A DNA stretch of 64,000 bases from Debaryomyces hansenii CBS767. Taxonomy: Eukaryota > Ascomycota > Pichiomycetes > Serinales > Debaryomycetaceae. The position numbers and the translations under genes were made by a program. Below the pieces are notes generated by a model. That model worked only from the letters and a program-made list of their open reading frames with translations, had not been told where the DNA came from and did not search any database. Positions 1 through 9,506 of the stretch are shown here, in pieces (positions within the stretch are counted from its first letter, which is position 1; every line of letters starts with the position of its first letter). The DNA is taken from assembly GCF_000006445.2 (NCBI RefSeq), contig NC_006044.2, positions 868,001 to 932,000 of the forward strand. Reading direction: 5' to 3'.

Positions 1-53
1 TACCTGAGCCATTCACGTTGAGCGGTGATGATTTAAAAGATGATGACGAATAG
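1..53 (+). CDS. 3' end of an unidentified gene
   Basis: One plus-strand frame is open from the window edge to a TAG at 51-53 and ends in an acidic tail (roughly GDDLKDDDE before the stop). The other two frames stop within the first 25 bases. Only about 16 residues are visible, so no family can be named. The short gap to the convergent gene that ends at 133 fits the compact layout seen elsewhere in the window. It could also be chance, because the open stretch is so short. Confidence 0.4.
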   Translation, partial: PEPFTLSGDDLKDDDE

Positions 54-132
54 ATCCACTTTATTTCTAACTATATATTTAGTTTTATATAATAATTTAG
101 ATTTAAAATAAAAAAAGATTAATATTATAATA

Positions 133-1053
133 TTACACTTCAAAAATTGCAGTGACAGGACGATGGTCACTACAGTAAGAGCCATTACATTCATGGTCAA
201 TAATTTCATGTTTGACAATAGGTACCCCCTTCGTAGTCCAGATAAAGTCAATACTTGATTCAGAACCGCCCTTTTCGAACCCTGTACAAGTATCCTTGAA
301 CCCACATCTCTCGTGACAGTTACAAGATGTATCAAGCAAAGACTTAGATAATGTCTGGTACGCTTCTTCGTGTTCTTGACTATTGAAATCTCCACTAAGC
401 AAACTAGTTCCTTCGGTCTTGCTCATAAGATCAATAATTTGAAGCGATGAGTTTTCTCTCGCTTTCTTACCCTTATGATCATAGTGAGTGTTCAAATAGT
501 TGACCACTTTCCCAGATTTCTTATGTTTCATCACAACAACGGTGACAATTCTCGGAAAAGCCGCATCCCATCCTTTGGTAGGTTGATTTGGATTCTCACC
601 TAGCCAGTACGTTTTTCCCGAAACCAAATCCCACTCATCCGTCTTATACAAAATAGGTGCAAATTCACCTTTCGATTTACCATCATCTCTACCAACACCA
701 AAAAACGTCCATGGCTTCCCTAAACCTTGAAGAATATCATTCAATTGGTTTTGCTTCACTTCTTGCAAACCAACCAAGGTAGGAATTGACTGTGAATGCT
801 TATTTATAAGCCCAATTACACCGACTTTTCTCTTTGACCAAGGTTCTTCACCCTTCATCATGTTATTATTCTCCTGTCTGATATTATGGGTATAGATTTG
901 AACCTTCAATGGCGGTAATTCGGCATTTCTATCCTTGACTTGTCCATGGTTTACGTTCCCTTGGTAGTTACTCTTCGAATTCGAGTGATGTTCCTTAACC
1001 TTTTTTTCAGCTTTTCTTAATAACTTATTAGCAATTGTTGTCCCTAATCCCAT
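133..1053 (-). CDS. endonuclease/exonuclease/phosphatase (EEP) fold protein
   Basis: A 306-residue protein with the DNase I-like (EEP) fold. The usual motifs appear in order: LQEVK with the metal-binding Glu at about residue 98, NTHYDHKG at 188-195, GDFNS at 221-225, and SDHRPV close to the C terminus, which supplies the catalytic Asp-His pair. EEP members hydrolyse phosphodiester or phosphoester bonds using Mg2+. The first 50 residues are basic and polar and do not look like a signal peptide, so I expect a soluble intracellular protein. A cysteine-rich stretch (CNCHERCGFKDTC) lies between GDFNS and the C-terminal motif. It resembles the small sugar-phosphatase or nuclease-like EEP proteins of fungi more than inositol polyphosphate 5-phosphatases or Ccr4. 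The substrate cannot be told from sequence. Confidence 0.8.
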   Translation of the reverse strand: MGLGTTIANKLLRKAEKKVKEHHSNSKSNYQGNVNHGQVKDRNAELPPLKVQIYTHNIRQENNNMMKGEEPWSKRKVGVIGLINKHSQSIPTLVGLQEVKQNQLNDILQGLGKPWTFFGVGRDDGKSKGEFAPILYKTDEWDLVSGKTYWLGENPNQPTKGWDAAFPRIVTVVVMKHKKSGKVVNYLNTHYDHKGKKARENSSLQIIDLMSKTEGTSLLSGDFNSQEHEEAYQTLSKSLLDTSCNCHERCGFKDTCTGFEKGGSESSIDFIWTTKGVPIVKHEIIDHECNGSYCSDHRPVTAIFEV

Positions 1054-1195
1054 TTTTGTTTCGTCTTAATACAGAAATTGTTTTTTTAAAAGTTATTGGA
1101 AAAGAATACCTTCAAACATATGAAATGCTTCAGCCTTATTATTGCTATTTCGTCGTGTGACTGACTGCTGCATTGTTTAATGCCAAAAAAATAAT

Positions 1196-1278
1196 GAAGG
1201 ATGCGAGGTTCGAACTCGCGCGGACAACTGTCCAGCAGATCTTAAGTCTGCCGCCTTAGACCACTCGGCCAACCCTCC
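1196..1278 (-). tRNA. tRNA-Leu (UAA)
   Basis: Read on the minus strand, this 83-nt sequence folds as a tRNA with a long variable arm. The acceptor arm pairs GGAGGGT with ATCCTTC (two G-U pairs). The anticodon stem is GCAGA/TCTGC around the loop CTTAAGA, giving anticodon UAA. The T arm contains GTTCGAA. There is no intron. A run of seven T (1185-1191 on the plus strand as A) follows the 3' end and serves as the Pol III terminator. Long variable arm and UAA anticodon identify leucine. Confidence 0.96.
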
Positions 1279-1425
1279 ATTTTTGATTTCGAATCTCGAT
1301 GCCTATTGAGATATAGTATATATGTCACCGTATACACACCATATAATTATTTTAAAGTAAGCATTTTCGAAGATAGACGCTGAACTGTATCTACAATCAT
1401 TTACTTTCGTCGTCTACAACTGTTA

Positions 1426-2940
1426 ATGTCAACGGAACGATTGATATATAGTCCTAAGCATTTGACTGAGGTTACCCTAGAAGAGAGGGGATTAAGAATC
1501 ACAGACCAATCGCTCGAAGCATTACACGGGAACGATCACACTCACAATTTTCTATCAGCCTGTTTACAGACAGATTCTAGGACTGGCGAATCGGAGTCAC
1601 ATATTCCGTTTAGAAATATCATATGGTGTGAAAAAATATCATCGGATGATTATCAAGACTTGTATGAGTTGGCGTATATGTACTCGTCATCACAATCGTT
1701 AAAACCAGAAAGAATACAAATTCAAATTAAATCTGTTGATCCGGGCCATGCACATTTATCGTCAGACATTAATGATTTAAGCAAATACATACTTTCGCGG
1801 GCATACGACAAAAGTTTGATTTCCCCATCGATACTTGTTATAATAAACCCACATGGAGGACAAGGTAATGCAGTTAGTATATACGAGCAAAAGATTTTAC
1901 CTATCTTGAAGGAGGCCCACGTTAACTTTAAATACCAAGAAACCAAATACCAAGGGCACGCAATGGAAATATCTAAGGGCTTAGATGTTAATAGATATGA
2001 TATAATTGCATGCTGCTCTGGTGATGGTATCCCTCACGAGGTTATCAATGGGTTTTATCAGCGCTCTGATAAAGGTTTGGAAGCTTTTAACAAGATCGCA
2101 GTAACACAATTACCATGTGGTTCTGGTAACGCACTTACTTTGAGTACACATGGAAGCAATGATGCCTCAGTTGCGACTTTGAGCATGTTGAAATCACAGA
2201 AGGCTAAGTTGGATCTTATGGCAGTAACCCAAGGTACCGGAAATAAGGAAAAAACAAGTTTGTCATTCTTAACCCAATGTTATGGAATAATAGCAGATTC
2301 TGATATTGGAACTGAGCATTTAAGATGGATGGGCCCAATAAGATTTGATTTGGGTGTTACATACAAGGTGCTTAAAAGAAGCAAGTATCCGTGTGATATT
2401 TATGTCAATTGCATAACCGAAAGCAAGCAGGATATTTCGGATCATTTTGATAAACATTACAAACAAAATTATGGCCCTAAGACATTAACTGCTGAAGAAT
2501 TCGAATTAAAGTATCCAGGATTAGACCAAGATCCACCTAGTAATTGGGTTAAACTACCTGAGATTACAACATCAAACTTGAATATATTATATGTAGGCAA
2601 AATGCCTTATGTTTCCAATGATGCACAGTTTTTTCCTGCTGCTCTTCCAAATGATGGTTCGATGGATATGATCATAACAGATACGAATATGTCGATCATA
2701 GATACTACTTCTACTTTGCTTTCTGTGAGTAAGGGAACTCATGTTTATAGTGATAAAGTTCACCACTCTAAAGTTCTAAGCTACAGATTGGTTCCAAAGC
2801 TTGCTAACCCTGATAACCATTACATTTCCATTGATGGAGAGAATTTTCCAACTGAGCAATTGCAAGTAGAGATTATGCCGGGTATACTAACTGGATTGTT
2901 AAATGACGGCAACTTTGTTGATACATCTTTTTCCAAATAA
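1426..2940 (+). CDS. LCB4: sphingoid long-chain base kinase (LCB4/LCB5 family)
   Basis: A 504-residue protein with a diacylglycerol-kinase-type catalytic domain. It has the nucleotide-binding NPHGGQG at 141-147, SGDG at 198-201 (the GDG motif that carries the catalytic Asp in sphingosine kinases) and PCGSGNAL at 230-237. The family phosphorylates dihydrosphingosine and phytosphingosine at C1, controlling the balance between ceramides and long-chain base phosphates at ER and endosomal membranes. The C-terminal half carries the typical beta-rich lobe with a late SIDGE-like motif near residue 468. Length is shorter than S. cerevisiae Lcb4/Lcb5 (about 620-690 residues), mainly because the N-terminal extension is short. 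I cannot tell whether it corresponds to Lcb4 or Lcb5, or is the only copy. Confidence 0.9.
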   Translation: MSTERLIYSPKHLTEVTLEERGLRITDQSLEALHGNDHTHNFLSACLQTDSRTGESESHIPFRNIIWCEKISSDDYQDLYELAYMYSSSQSLKPERIQIQIKSVDPGHAHLSSDINDLSKYILSRAYDKSLISPSILVIINPHGGQGNAVSIYEQKILPILKEAHVNFKYQETKYQGHAMEISKGLDVNRYDIIACCSGDGIPHEVINGFYQRSDKGLEAFNKIAVTQLPCGSGNALTLSTHGSNDASVATLSMLKSQKAKLDLMAVTQGTGNKEKTSLSFLTQCYGIIADSDIGTEHLRWMGPIRFDLGVTYKVLKRSKYPCDIYVNCITESKQDISDHFDKHYKQNYGPKTLTAEEFELKYPGLDQDPPSNWVKLPEITTSNLNILYVGKMPYVSNDAQFFPAALPNDGSMDMIITDTNMSIIDTTSTLLSVSKGTHVYSDKVHHSKVLSYRLVPKLANPDNHYISIDGENFPTEQLQVEIMPGILTGLLNDGNFVDTSFSK

Positions 2941-2975
2941 GTAGAATATTTCATAAATTAACTAATATATAAATT

Positions 2976-5519
2976 TTATTGATTCGGATTCTTATAAACT
3001 ATCCCACGTCTATGACTTTCCATACCCATTTTATTTTTGGATTGTAATTTTCTTGTTATCCCAATATCATTTATATTCTCCTTTGAGTTGTACGCATTCA
3101 GTATATTATCTTCCATGATCTTTGTTAACTTATCTAGCATCCTTTGATAGTTATTATTTCTATTCTCAACTTCTGACTGTAATAATGTTTCGTTTTCCAA
3201 ATATTGACATACGATATCTGAAATACATCGAGTAATGAATTGAGAAACAGACTCGATGGTACTTACTTTTCCTTGTGAAAACAATGTTTGTTGCAAAAGA
3301 TCACTGTAAATTTTTCTGAAATATTCCCTAGATTCTTCGTACATGACAGGTTCCAATGATTGAAAGGTGGCCACTGCAAACCTTTTTATCGCATTTGAGA
3401 TTATTTCATTAGATTTCAAAACCATGAGGTATTCTTTAGACATTATATCCACATTTTTATTTGATTTCTTTATATGCTCTTGCAACAAATTTAAATTGAG
3501 CTTATATTCTGCGTTGCCTCGTACGTATTTTTGGTTTTCCACAACAAGCGTTTTCTTTTCATCCTTAATGCTTTTTAATTCTTCCAGTATTGTAACCATT
3601 TCTTGTTTTATCTTCGAGTTAATATCACTAAGTTCTGTAAGTTCAGACTGCTTTATAATTAATTGATCATTTGCAACCTTTACTTCCTTGTGTAGTAGGC
3701 TTTCAGTTTCTTTCATTCTCGTCTTCAACTCGTTGTAAACCTTTTCCATTTGGTTCCTAAAAACTAGTTCTTCTTTTATTTGCTTGTTAGCTTCTTCTAC
3801 GTCCGCAAGGTACTCGGAAAGCTTGGCTTGTGAGTACTCTTTTTCTTCTTTCAAGAAAACAACCTGCGACTTAAACTTAGATATTTGTAGGTCTTTTTCG
3901 GCAAGGATTTTAATTTGTTCATTCATTTTCTCTTTAGCAATCATATCTGAATCATTCAATTTCAATTGCAATTTTTCCAAGTTGGTTTTTAATCTCTCAT
4001 TTTCATCTGTAACTGATTTCAAAGTTTCCTGTTCCAGATCTAGGGTAGTTTTAAGACTCTCTTCTAAGGATGTTATTTCATTCTTCATCTGCAGCTGATG
4101 CTCGAGTAAAGAATCATTTTCCTTTATAACTCTTTCATTCTTAAGGAACAACTCTTCAATATAGTCTTTCAAAACGTCTACACTATCTGATAATTCCTCG
4201 CCACAATCATATCTTTTGATTAAAGTAAAAATTTCTTCTCTGGAGCCACATTCTACTTGTAACCGGGAGACAGATGATGATAAATCAGTTTCTAACTGCA
4301 TTATATCGTTTCTAAGACACTTTTCGTTCATCTCTAATTCATTATTTAGACCTACTAGCAGATCATATTTTGTTGAGACTTGTTCTTTCGCAATTTTGCA
4401 GCTATTAAGTTCGTTTTGTAATCTTACACATTCTTCTTGTAGAATATGTACTTTTTCAAATTCTCCATTATCCTTTTCTTTGAGTTGATTTTCCAATTGA
4501 GCTATCTCTGTATCTTTTACACTAATTGCATCTTTCGCTTTTTCTGAACAATCCAATATCCCTTGCCATGAGGAATGATCAATCTCATATTCTATATCTT
4601 CTAGTTCATAATTTCCAATCTTCGCAAGATTTTGCACAATAGCTCTCATCATTTGACGTTCATTATTATTAACTACTTCGTCTTCTTGGACTGATTTTTC
4701 ACTATCATCATATGCTTTTTTATTATTTTCAATAGAATTTTCGTCGTATCTGTTTTCTTGCGAATATTCTGTGAATAAGCAACTATTGTCATTTTCACTT
4801 TCTTCATATTCCTCCATATTTGTTATGGGGCTATTGCTTATGCTTTCCGATGTTAAAACATTGTCGCTTAATACCTCTTTCTGGCTGGCTTGAGATTCTT
4901 CAAATTCCAGTTCTGAAATAATTCTTTCTTCCGAAAACAACGAATATCTTCGTTGGATCTCACTTTCTTGAGACCCAAGTACGTTCATCTGTATATGTCC
5001 TAACTGATTTTGAGTACCCCTCTTTTCCCCCAAATTAGGTCGAAATACTGAAGGCTTTTCTTTACTCCTTCCTTCAAAAGTCTCTGAAGTACCATATAAA
5101 ATAGGAACAACTGTCGGCTTGGAATTATACTTGGACACTTCAATCACTTCTTCCAGAGGTTCGAAATGTACTGATTTTGGAACCTTCTTTCTTAGAGTAG
5201 AAAAACTTGGGCGTCTCGAAAGATTAAATGATAAGCTTTTGCTTCGTTTTAAAGTATTGGAACTGTCGAAAGGATCTATACTCAAATCCGCATTTCCATT
5301 AGTTCTATTAATTTCCTCTTCTAGTACTGACTCTGCATAGGTAGTGACAAACGAATGGCGTCTTCTTAATGTAGGTATGTCAGATTTATTAATTTGTTCA
5401 CTGGAACAATCAGATTGTTTACTAGAATTTCCAGAACTAGCTTCTAGGTCAAATAAAGTTTCCCCATGATTCAGAATTGGATTAGAAGGTGCCGGTGTTG
5501 GTAGGAATCGTTTGAACAT
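2976..5519 (-). CDS. long coiled-coil protein, unidentified
   Basis: An 847-residue protein that I do not recognise. Residues 1-165 are polar and rich in Ser, with basic phosphorylation-type sites (RRRHSF, RRPSF). Residues about 165-300 are acidic and probably disordered. From about 330 to 700 the sequence is dense in Glu, Lys, Leu and Gln with heptad spacing, typical of an extended coiled coil. The last 150 residues are less charged and may be a folded or targeting region. There is no membrane segment. Overall design (phosphorylatable head, long rod, tail) is seen in spindle-pole, kinetochore and bud-neck scaffolds such as Slk19 or Spc72, but I see no diagnostic motif. It is convergent with the LCB kinase gene, with only about 35 bp between stops. 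Confidence 0.75.
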   Translation of the reverse strand: MFKRFLPTPAPSNPILNHGETLFDLEASSGNSSKQSDCSSEQINKSDIPTLRRRHSFVTTYAESVLEEEINRTNGNADLSIDPFDSSNTLKRSKSLSFNLSRRPSFSTLRKKVPKSVHFEPLEEVIEVSKYNSKPTVVPILYGTSETFEGRSKEKPSVFRPNLGEKRGTQNQLGHIQMNVLGSQESEIQRRYSLFSEERIISELEFEESQASQKEVLSDNVLTSESISNSPITNMEEYEESENDNSCLFTEYSQENRYDENSIENNKKAYDDSEKSVQEDEVVNNNERQMMRAIVQNLAKIGNYELEDIEYEIDHSSWQGILDCSEKAKDAISVKDTEIAQLENQLKEKDNGEFEKVHILQEECVRLQNELNSCKIAKEQVSTKYDLLVGLNNELEMNEKCLRNDIMQLETDLSSSVSRLQVECGSREEIFTLIKRYDCGEELSDSVDVLKDYIEELFLKNERVIKENDSLLEHQLQMKNEITSLEESLKTTLDLEQETLKSVTDENERLKTNLEKLQLKLNDSDMIAKEKMNEQIKILAEKDLQISKFKSQVVFLKEEKEYSQAKLSEYLADVEEANKQIKEELVFRNQMEKVYNELKTRMKETESLLHKEVKVANDQLIIKQSELTELSDINSKIKQEMVTILEELKSIKDEKKTLVVENQKYVRGNAEYKLNLNLLQEHIKKSNKNVDIMSKEYLMVLKSNEIISNAIKRFAVATFQSLEPVMYEESREYFRKIYSDLLQQTLFSQGKVSTIESVSQFITRCISDIVCQYLENETLLQSEVENRNNNYQRMLDKLTKIMEDNILNAYNSKENINDIGITRKLQSKNKMGMESHRRGIVYKNPNQ

Positions 5520-5997
5520 ATTTAAATAAAAATTTAGTATCTTAAGTGTTATTATTCTTTTTGCAACTTTCGAAGAAAATAGCTGCGAAAAATATAAAAA
5601 TATAAGAACATAACCACAAAAACAGATTTTCTAACACTTAATAGAGATTAAACAATTTCACAACATGTTTAATAAGAATAGTACTTACTACAGCATAAAA
5701 CTTTAGCCATTATATTGGTCTAGAATTCCCATAGTTATTTGTACAAATTACTACGTTTCGAATCTTGCAAATCAGTAGAATTTGCCGTACTATTCTTACA
5801 CAAAAAGAGAATAGTGGATACGATTTCTTGACATTATTCAACCATGTACATGTTTTAATACCCTCAAATACACGTATGACATCTACTACTTGACTTATAG
5901 TACTGAGTCAAAATGTGTTAGCCATTTAAAACTGAATGATAACAGGTTTTTCGTTACCAAGTTATAAAAACTTCAATTTCTTTAGATTCCAATAATT
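5520..5997. other. intergenic region upstream of tRNA pair
   Basis: AT-rich region between the coiled-coil gene and tRNA-Val. It should hold the promoter of the minus-strand coiled-coil gene at its left end. I see no ORF, no TG...CA-bounded LTR and no clear snoRNA boxes. The only structured element is the 12-bp inverted repeat at 5673-5798. Confidence 0.5.
5673..5798. repeat. 12-bp perfect inverted repeat spanning 126 bp
   Basis: The sequence TAAGAATAGTAC at 5673-5684 recurs as its exact reverse complement, GTACTATTCTTA, at 5787-5798. Pairing does not extend in either direction. It may be the remnant of a small inverted-repeat element or a chance match in AT-rich DNA. No target-site duplication is evident. 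Confidence 0.5.
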
Positions 5998-6071
5998 GGT
6001 TTCGTGGTCTAGTTGGTTATGGCATCTGCTTAACACGCAGAACGTCCCCAGTTCGATCCTGGGCGAAATCA
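5998..6071 (+). tRNA. tRNA-Val (AAC)
   Basis: A 74-nt tRNA. The acceptor GGTTTCG pairs with CGAAATC (6064-6070), followed by discriminator A. The anticodon stem TCTGC/GCAGA encloses the loop TTAACAC, giving AAC. The T arm has GTTCGAT. No intron. No T-run lies between this gene and the following tRNA-Gly, so both may come from one transcript. Confidence 0.96.
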
Positions 6072-6079
6072 GTTAGTAG

Positions 6080-6150
6080 GCGCAAATGGTTTAGTGGTAA
6101 AATCCAACGTTGCCATCGTTGGGCCCCCGGTTCGATTCCGGGTTTGCGCA
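6080..6150 (+). tRNA. tRNA-Gly (GCC)
   Basis: A 71-nt tRNA starting only 8 nt after tRNA-Val. The acceptor GCGCAAA pairs with TTTGCGC, with discriminator A at 6150. The anticodon stem CAACG/CGTTG encloses TTGCCAT, giving GCC. The T arm has GTTCGAT. The first Pol III terminator after the pair is the T7 run at 6153-6159. Confidence 0.96.
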
Positions 6151-6152
6151 TA

Positions 6153-6159
6153 TTTTTTT
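6153..6159 (+). terminator. Pol III terminator of the tRNA pair
   Basis: Seven consecutive T residues begin 2 nt after tRNA-Gly. The 8-nt spacer between the two tRNAs has no such run. Confidence 0.8.
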
Positions 6160-7019
6160 ATCAGTCCTCTAAAAGGAAATGTTTTTGCCTACGTAAAGTT
6201 CCTTACCTTATCATTAATATGATTTATAGGTTGTGTAGCAGAATGGATAATATATTTTATTAATTTAAATATATAATAGTAAGAAAACGTACAAAGGTTC
6301 TATATAGTAAGATATGATAAATTAATTGCAATGTATTGTTGTATTCTTACCTTTATTATTTGCATTAGCTTTATTTATAATATACCAATTAAAATAACGT
6401 TTGTTAATACTAATTCATAACTAATTAATTGAGCAGTAGAACGAATAAAACAATAAGAGAGTATTTACTATTTCCAGTTTGGATGTGTCAATACGATAAC
6501 AATCAATTCAAAGCATGTTTAAATTGCATTGAATAAGCTGAATAATGAAGAACCAGGTAAACTACATTGAAGGGTTGAAAATTTTCTACAAGTTGTCTTA
6601 ATTTGGATGTAACGTTATTTATTACTTGTTGATAGATATTAATGAATACGAAGACTGTTTTTATTAGTTAGTATATGTTTTCTGATCACAATCTAAAACT
6701 TTTAAAGAATATTGGAACACTTCATGTAGGTGTTAGTTGATTTCAATTTAAACCCGAGACATTGTAAAATGGGTAAAATCATGACGATAACGCATGTTAA
6801 TTCTAATCATATATGTTCTTCATATTCCTTATAAGCAATGCACATAGTTATGTTACATACAATTAAATCTTATAATAGTGTTGAAAGAAAATAAATAAAA
6901 GCCAGTTTGATTGAAAAAAAAAAACTTTTATAGTCCTGCTCAAGCAGTATTTAAATTACACAAATATTCACAAATTTGCGCATAAATCTGTTTAGGGTTC
7001 CAGACAAATGCTATAGAAA
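6160..7019. other. 860-bp AT-rich intergenic region
   Basis: Between the tRNA pair and the 3' end of CSN2. Very AT-rich with short A and T runs and frequent stops in all frames. I found no ORF, tRNA, LTR ends or convincing repeat. The A9 run near 6916 is a simple homopolymer. A decayed LTR is possible, since these often sit beside yeast tRNA genes, but nothing supports it directly. Confidence 0.4.
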
Positions 7020-8977
7020 TTAGCTATACACTGTACTCAATTTATTTTGATAATGACGAAGCTCTCTGCACCAGTTGATTAAAGTATCGATTCGGTCAAT
7101 CCCTGAGAATTCACTGCTTTCATCTATCGATGTTTGAGCTATATTAGTAGGCCTCTGAGTAATACTATTTCTATTACTATGATCTGGGTTAAGCTCATTA
7201 ACATTCATACTAACAAGATTATTGTTGGATGCATTTTCAGCACGCTGTTCAGAAAATATTTGATCTTTTTGGGATAGCTCGTCTTTCATTTGGGCGGGAA
7301 TAGCACTTGATATGTATTTGTACCAAGAATCAATGACAGCAAACCATTCTTCTTCGAGCGAAGGCATATCATTAAACAACAAGATTTTTGAGAGAATAGA
7401 TTCTCTACGCTGTTTCTTATTAGGAGATGGTGATGATGCATCTTGCTCAAAAATGGAAGTTGCTGTTCTGGGCCTCGAATCGGTATCAATTTCCATACTG
7501 TCATCCACATCATACTTGACATCAGATGAATCATTATTATCTGAAATATCACCATTCATATTGATCGCATCCAAGCATCTCATATTGTGATATATCTCCT
7601 TTGAATCGATAGTCAATGGTAAGGGGCTCATCTTTTGCTTTGAATCGATTTCAATATACCCACTAATGAAATCCAACTTTGCATTTAATAGCTTACCATT
7701 GCTTGCTAACTTTAATATCATTTCTTCTAATTGCTCTTGATTGATATTCAATTTCTTTGTGATATACTCAAATTTGATTATTCTATACGACTTCAACAAG
7801 TTTATTATTATTTTGGATCTTAAGTTCTCTAGTATCCTATTAGAAGCAAAATTGAAAATTTCATCGTTGGCCAATGGGTCGTTTTCAGCTTTAATTTTTT
7901 CTATAATTCCATTGAAACCTTGTAAGTCTAATTCATCATAGCATTTAATGAGAAGAATTAAGTTTGTATATTCCGACAATTGAGAGTATGTTTGAGTCTC
8001 TTGTGACTCAAACGGGTTCACCTCATTTTCAGCTAACATAGAACAAAGTGTTAGGTACTTGAGTATTTTTTTCTTTAACGGAGAACCAGTCTCGTCAAAA
8101 TTCTTAAAACATTCATAGAATTCTAACCTTGCCTTTTCATAATTACCTCGGTAGAAATGAACCTTTGCTCCACATTCTCGAATTGTTCCCATAATCTTCG
8201 GATGTGTTACAGCCGTTGTGATCGTCATACTTTTTCTATATAGTTGGTTCAATTCTGAAAGACTAGCTCTATTCAGTTGTGAGTAGTATTCAATTTCGGC
8301 AGCAATTACTTCTAAAGAATATGAATTTCTTGTTGTTTCTGATACTAGCAGTAGCGTGTGATTTATCAGTTTGATTAAGCCAGAACATTTATCAAATTCT
8401 CTGTTTTCTAATAGTATATTCAATTTATTTATATTAATCTTTAACCACAATCTATCATTATATTGTTCAGATCCACTTGATTGATCCAAAAAATCCAAGA
8501 TTATATCATATAACCTAGACACGAATTGTTTATCATTTGCAAGGGAATAATTATTCAATATTTTACTCATAGATTCTTCTGAGTAGTTTTTATTTACTTT
8601 CAGCATTATTTCTGTTAATTTCTCGAAGTATTTGAGTGTCTCATCATATCTCTGCTTGCTGAAGTTGATTTTCATCAATTGCTTATATGATTTAAATATC
8701 CATTCAATATTCTCTTCATCGGTCGAATCTGCTTCTATTATCACTCTCAATTCCTTAATTGCTCTTTCTGGGTCATCGTCTTTCAAGCCTTTTGCATTGT
8801 AATACTTATTTTCCTTAAATTGTTAGTATTTTGGTTCAAACTTGCCATTGAATTTCTACTCACCATTCCATAATCCTGATGATTTTCATTTTCCTCTACG
8901 CCATCATCCTCATCTTCTTCAAACTCGAATTCATATGATTCTTCAGATAGGAAATCTTCTTCATCAGACATGTTCAA
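7020..8977 (-). CDS. CSN2: COP9 signalosome subunit 2 (CSN2), two exons
   Basis: Spliced from exon 1 (8864-8977) and exon 2 (7020-8813), giving about 635 residues. Exon 1 encodes an acidic N terminus (DEED, EFEFEEDEDD) as in other CSN2 proteins. Exon 2 opens with ENKYYNAKGLKDDDPERA, matching the family's ENQYYNSKALKEDDP region. It continues with TPR-like helices including HPKIMGTIRECGAK and NFDETGSP, both typical of CSN2, then a PCI domain. The intron (8814-8863) has donor GTGAGT, branch point TACTAAC at 8822-8828 and acceptor TTTAAG. It is in phase 0, and the branch-point TAA would stop unspliced reading. CSN2 is a scaffold of the complex that removes Nedd8/Rub1 from cullins. A Ser- and Asp-rich insert (around NNDSSDVKYDVDDSMEID) before the last helices makes the protein longer than the human one (443 residues). 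The first Met or the Met two codons later could start translation. Confidence 0.92.
8814..8863 (-). other. intron of CSN2
   Basis: A 50-bp intron: donor GTGAGT (8858-8863), branch point TACTAAC (8822-8828), acceptor AAG ending at 8814. It joins DYGM to ENKYY in frame. Confidence 0.88.
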
Positions 8978-9254
8978 CTACTGTATAAGGATGATTAGAT
9001 AAAGCGATATTAAAATCACTTTCGTAAATATTATTGAGATAATTTTGTGTACCAATTTTTAATGTTCCAAACGTGATAGTTTGATTGCATACAGATTAGA
9101 AATACTTCATAGATACAAACATCTAGTGATTATGTTTTGATTTATGCCACTTATGTGTGACAATTCTTGTGATATTCTGAGAGATAAACTAATAAGGAGT
9201 ATAGAAAATAGATAGTAATTATGTTATTTCTGACTCAATGTACATTGGAATTTA

Positions 9255-9326
9255 GCTCGTATGGCGCAGTGGTAGCGCAGCAGATTGCAAATCTGTTGGT
9301 CCTTAGTTCGATCCTGAGTGCGAGCT
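9255..9326 (+). tRNA. tRNA-Cys (GCA)
   Basis: A 72-nt tRNA. The acceptor GCTCGTA pairs with TGCGAGC (9319-9325), with discriminator U at 9326 as expected for cysteine. The anticodon stem GCAGA/TCTGT encloses TTGCAAA, giving GCA. The T arm has GTTCGAT. A T10 run at 9331-9340 is the Pol III terminator. No intron. Confidence 0.96.
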
Positions 9327-9506
9327 AAAATTTTTTTTTTGTTAATTGTATAGTTTTATCATATAAAGATACTACTTATAATATATAATTGTATAATCGA
9401 TTAGTTAGCGAGAAACAAGGAATTAGAAATTGAAACTATGAAATGAAATTTAATTCAAAGAAATTTGACTAGCACAAAGTATTTGCATTAATAGTGTAGA
9501 TATGCA

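Noticed and set aside
5640..7019. Solo LTR or retrotransposon remnant beside the tRNA genes
   Set aside because: No TG...CA-bounded element, primer-binding site or target duplication could be found.
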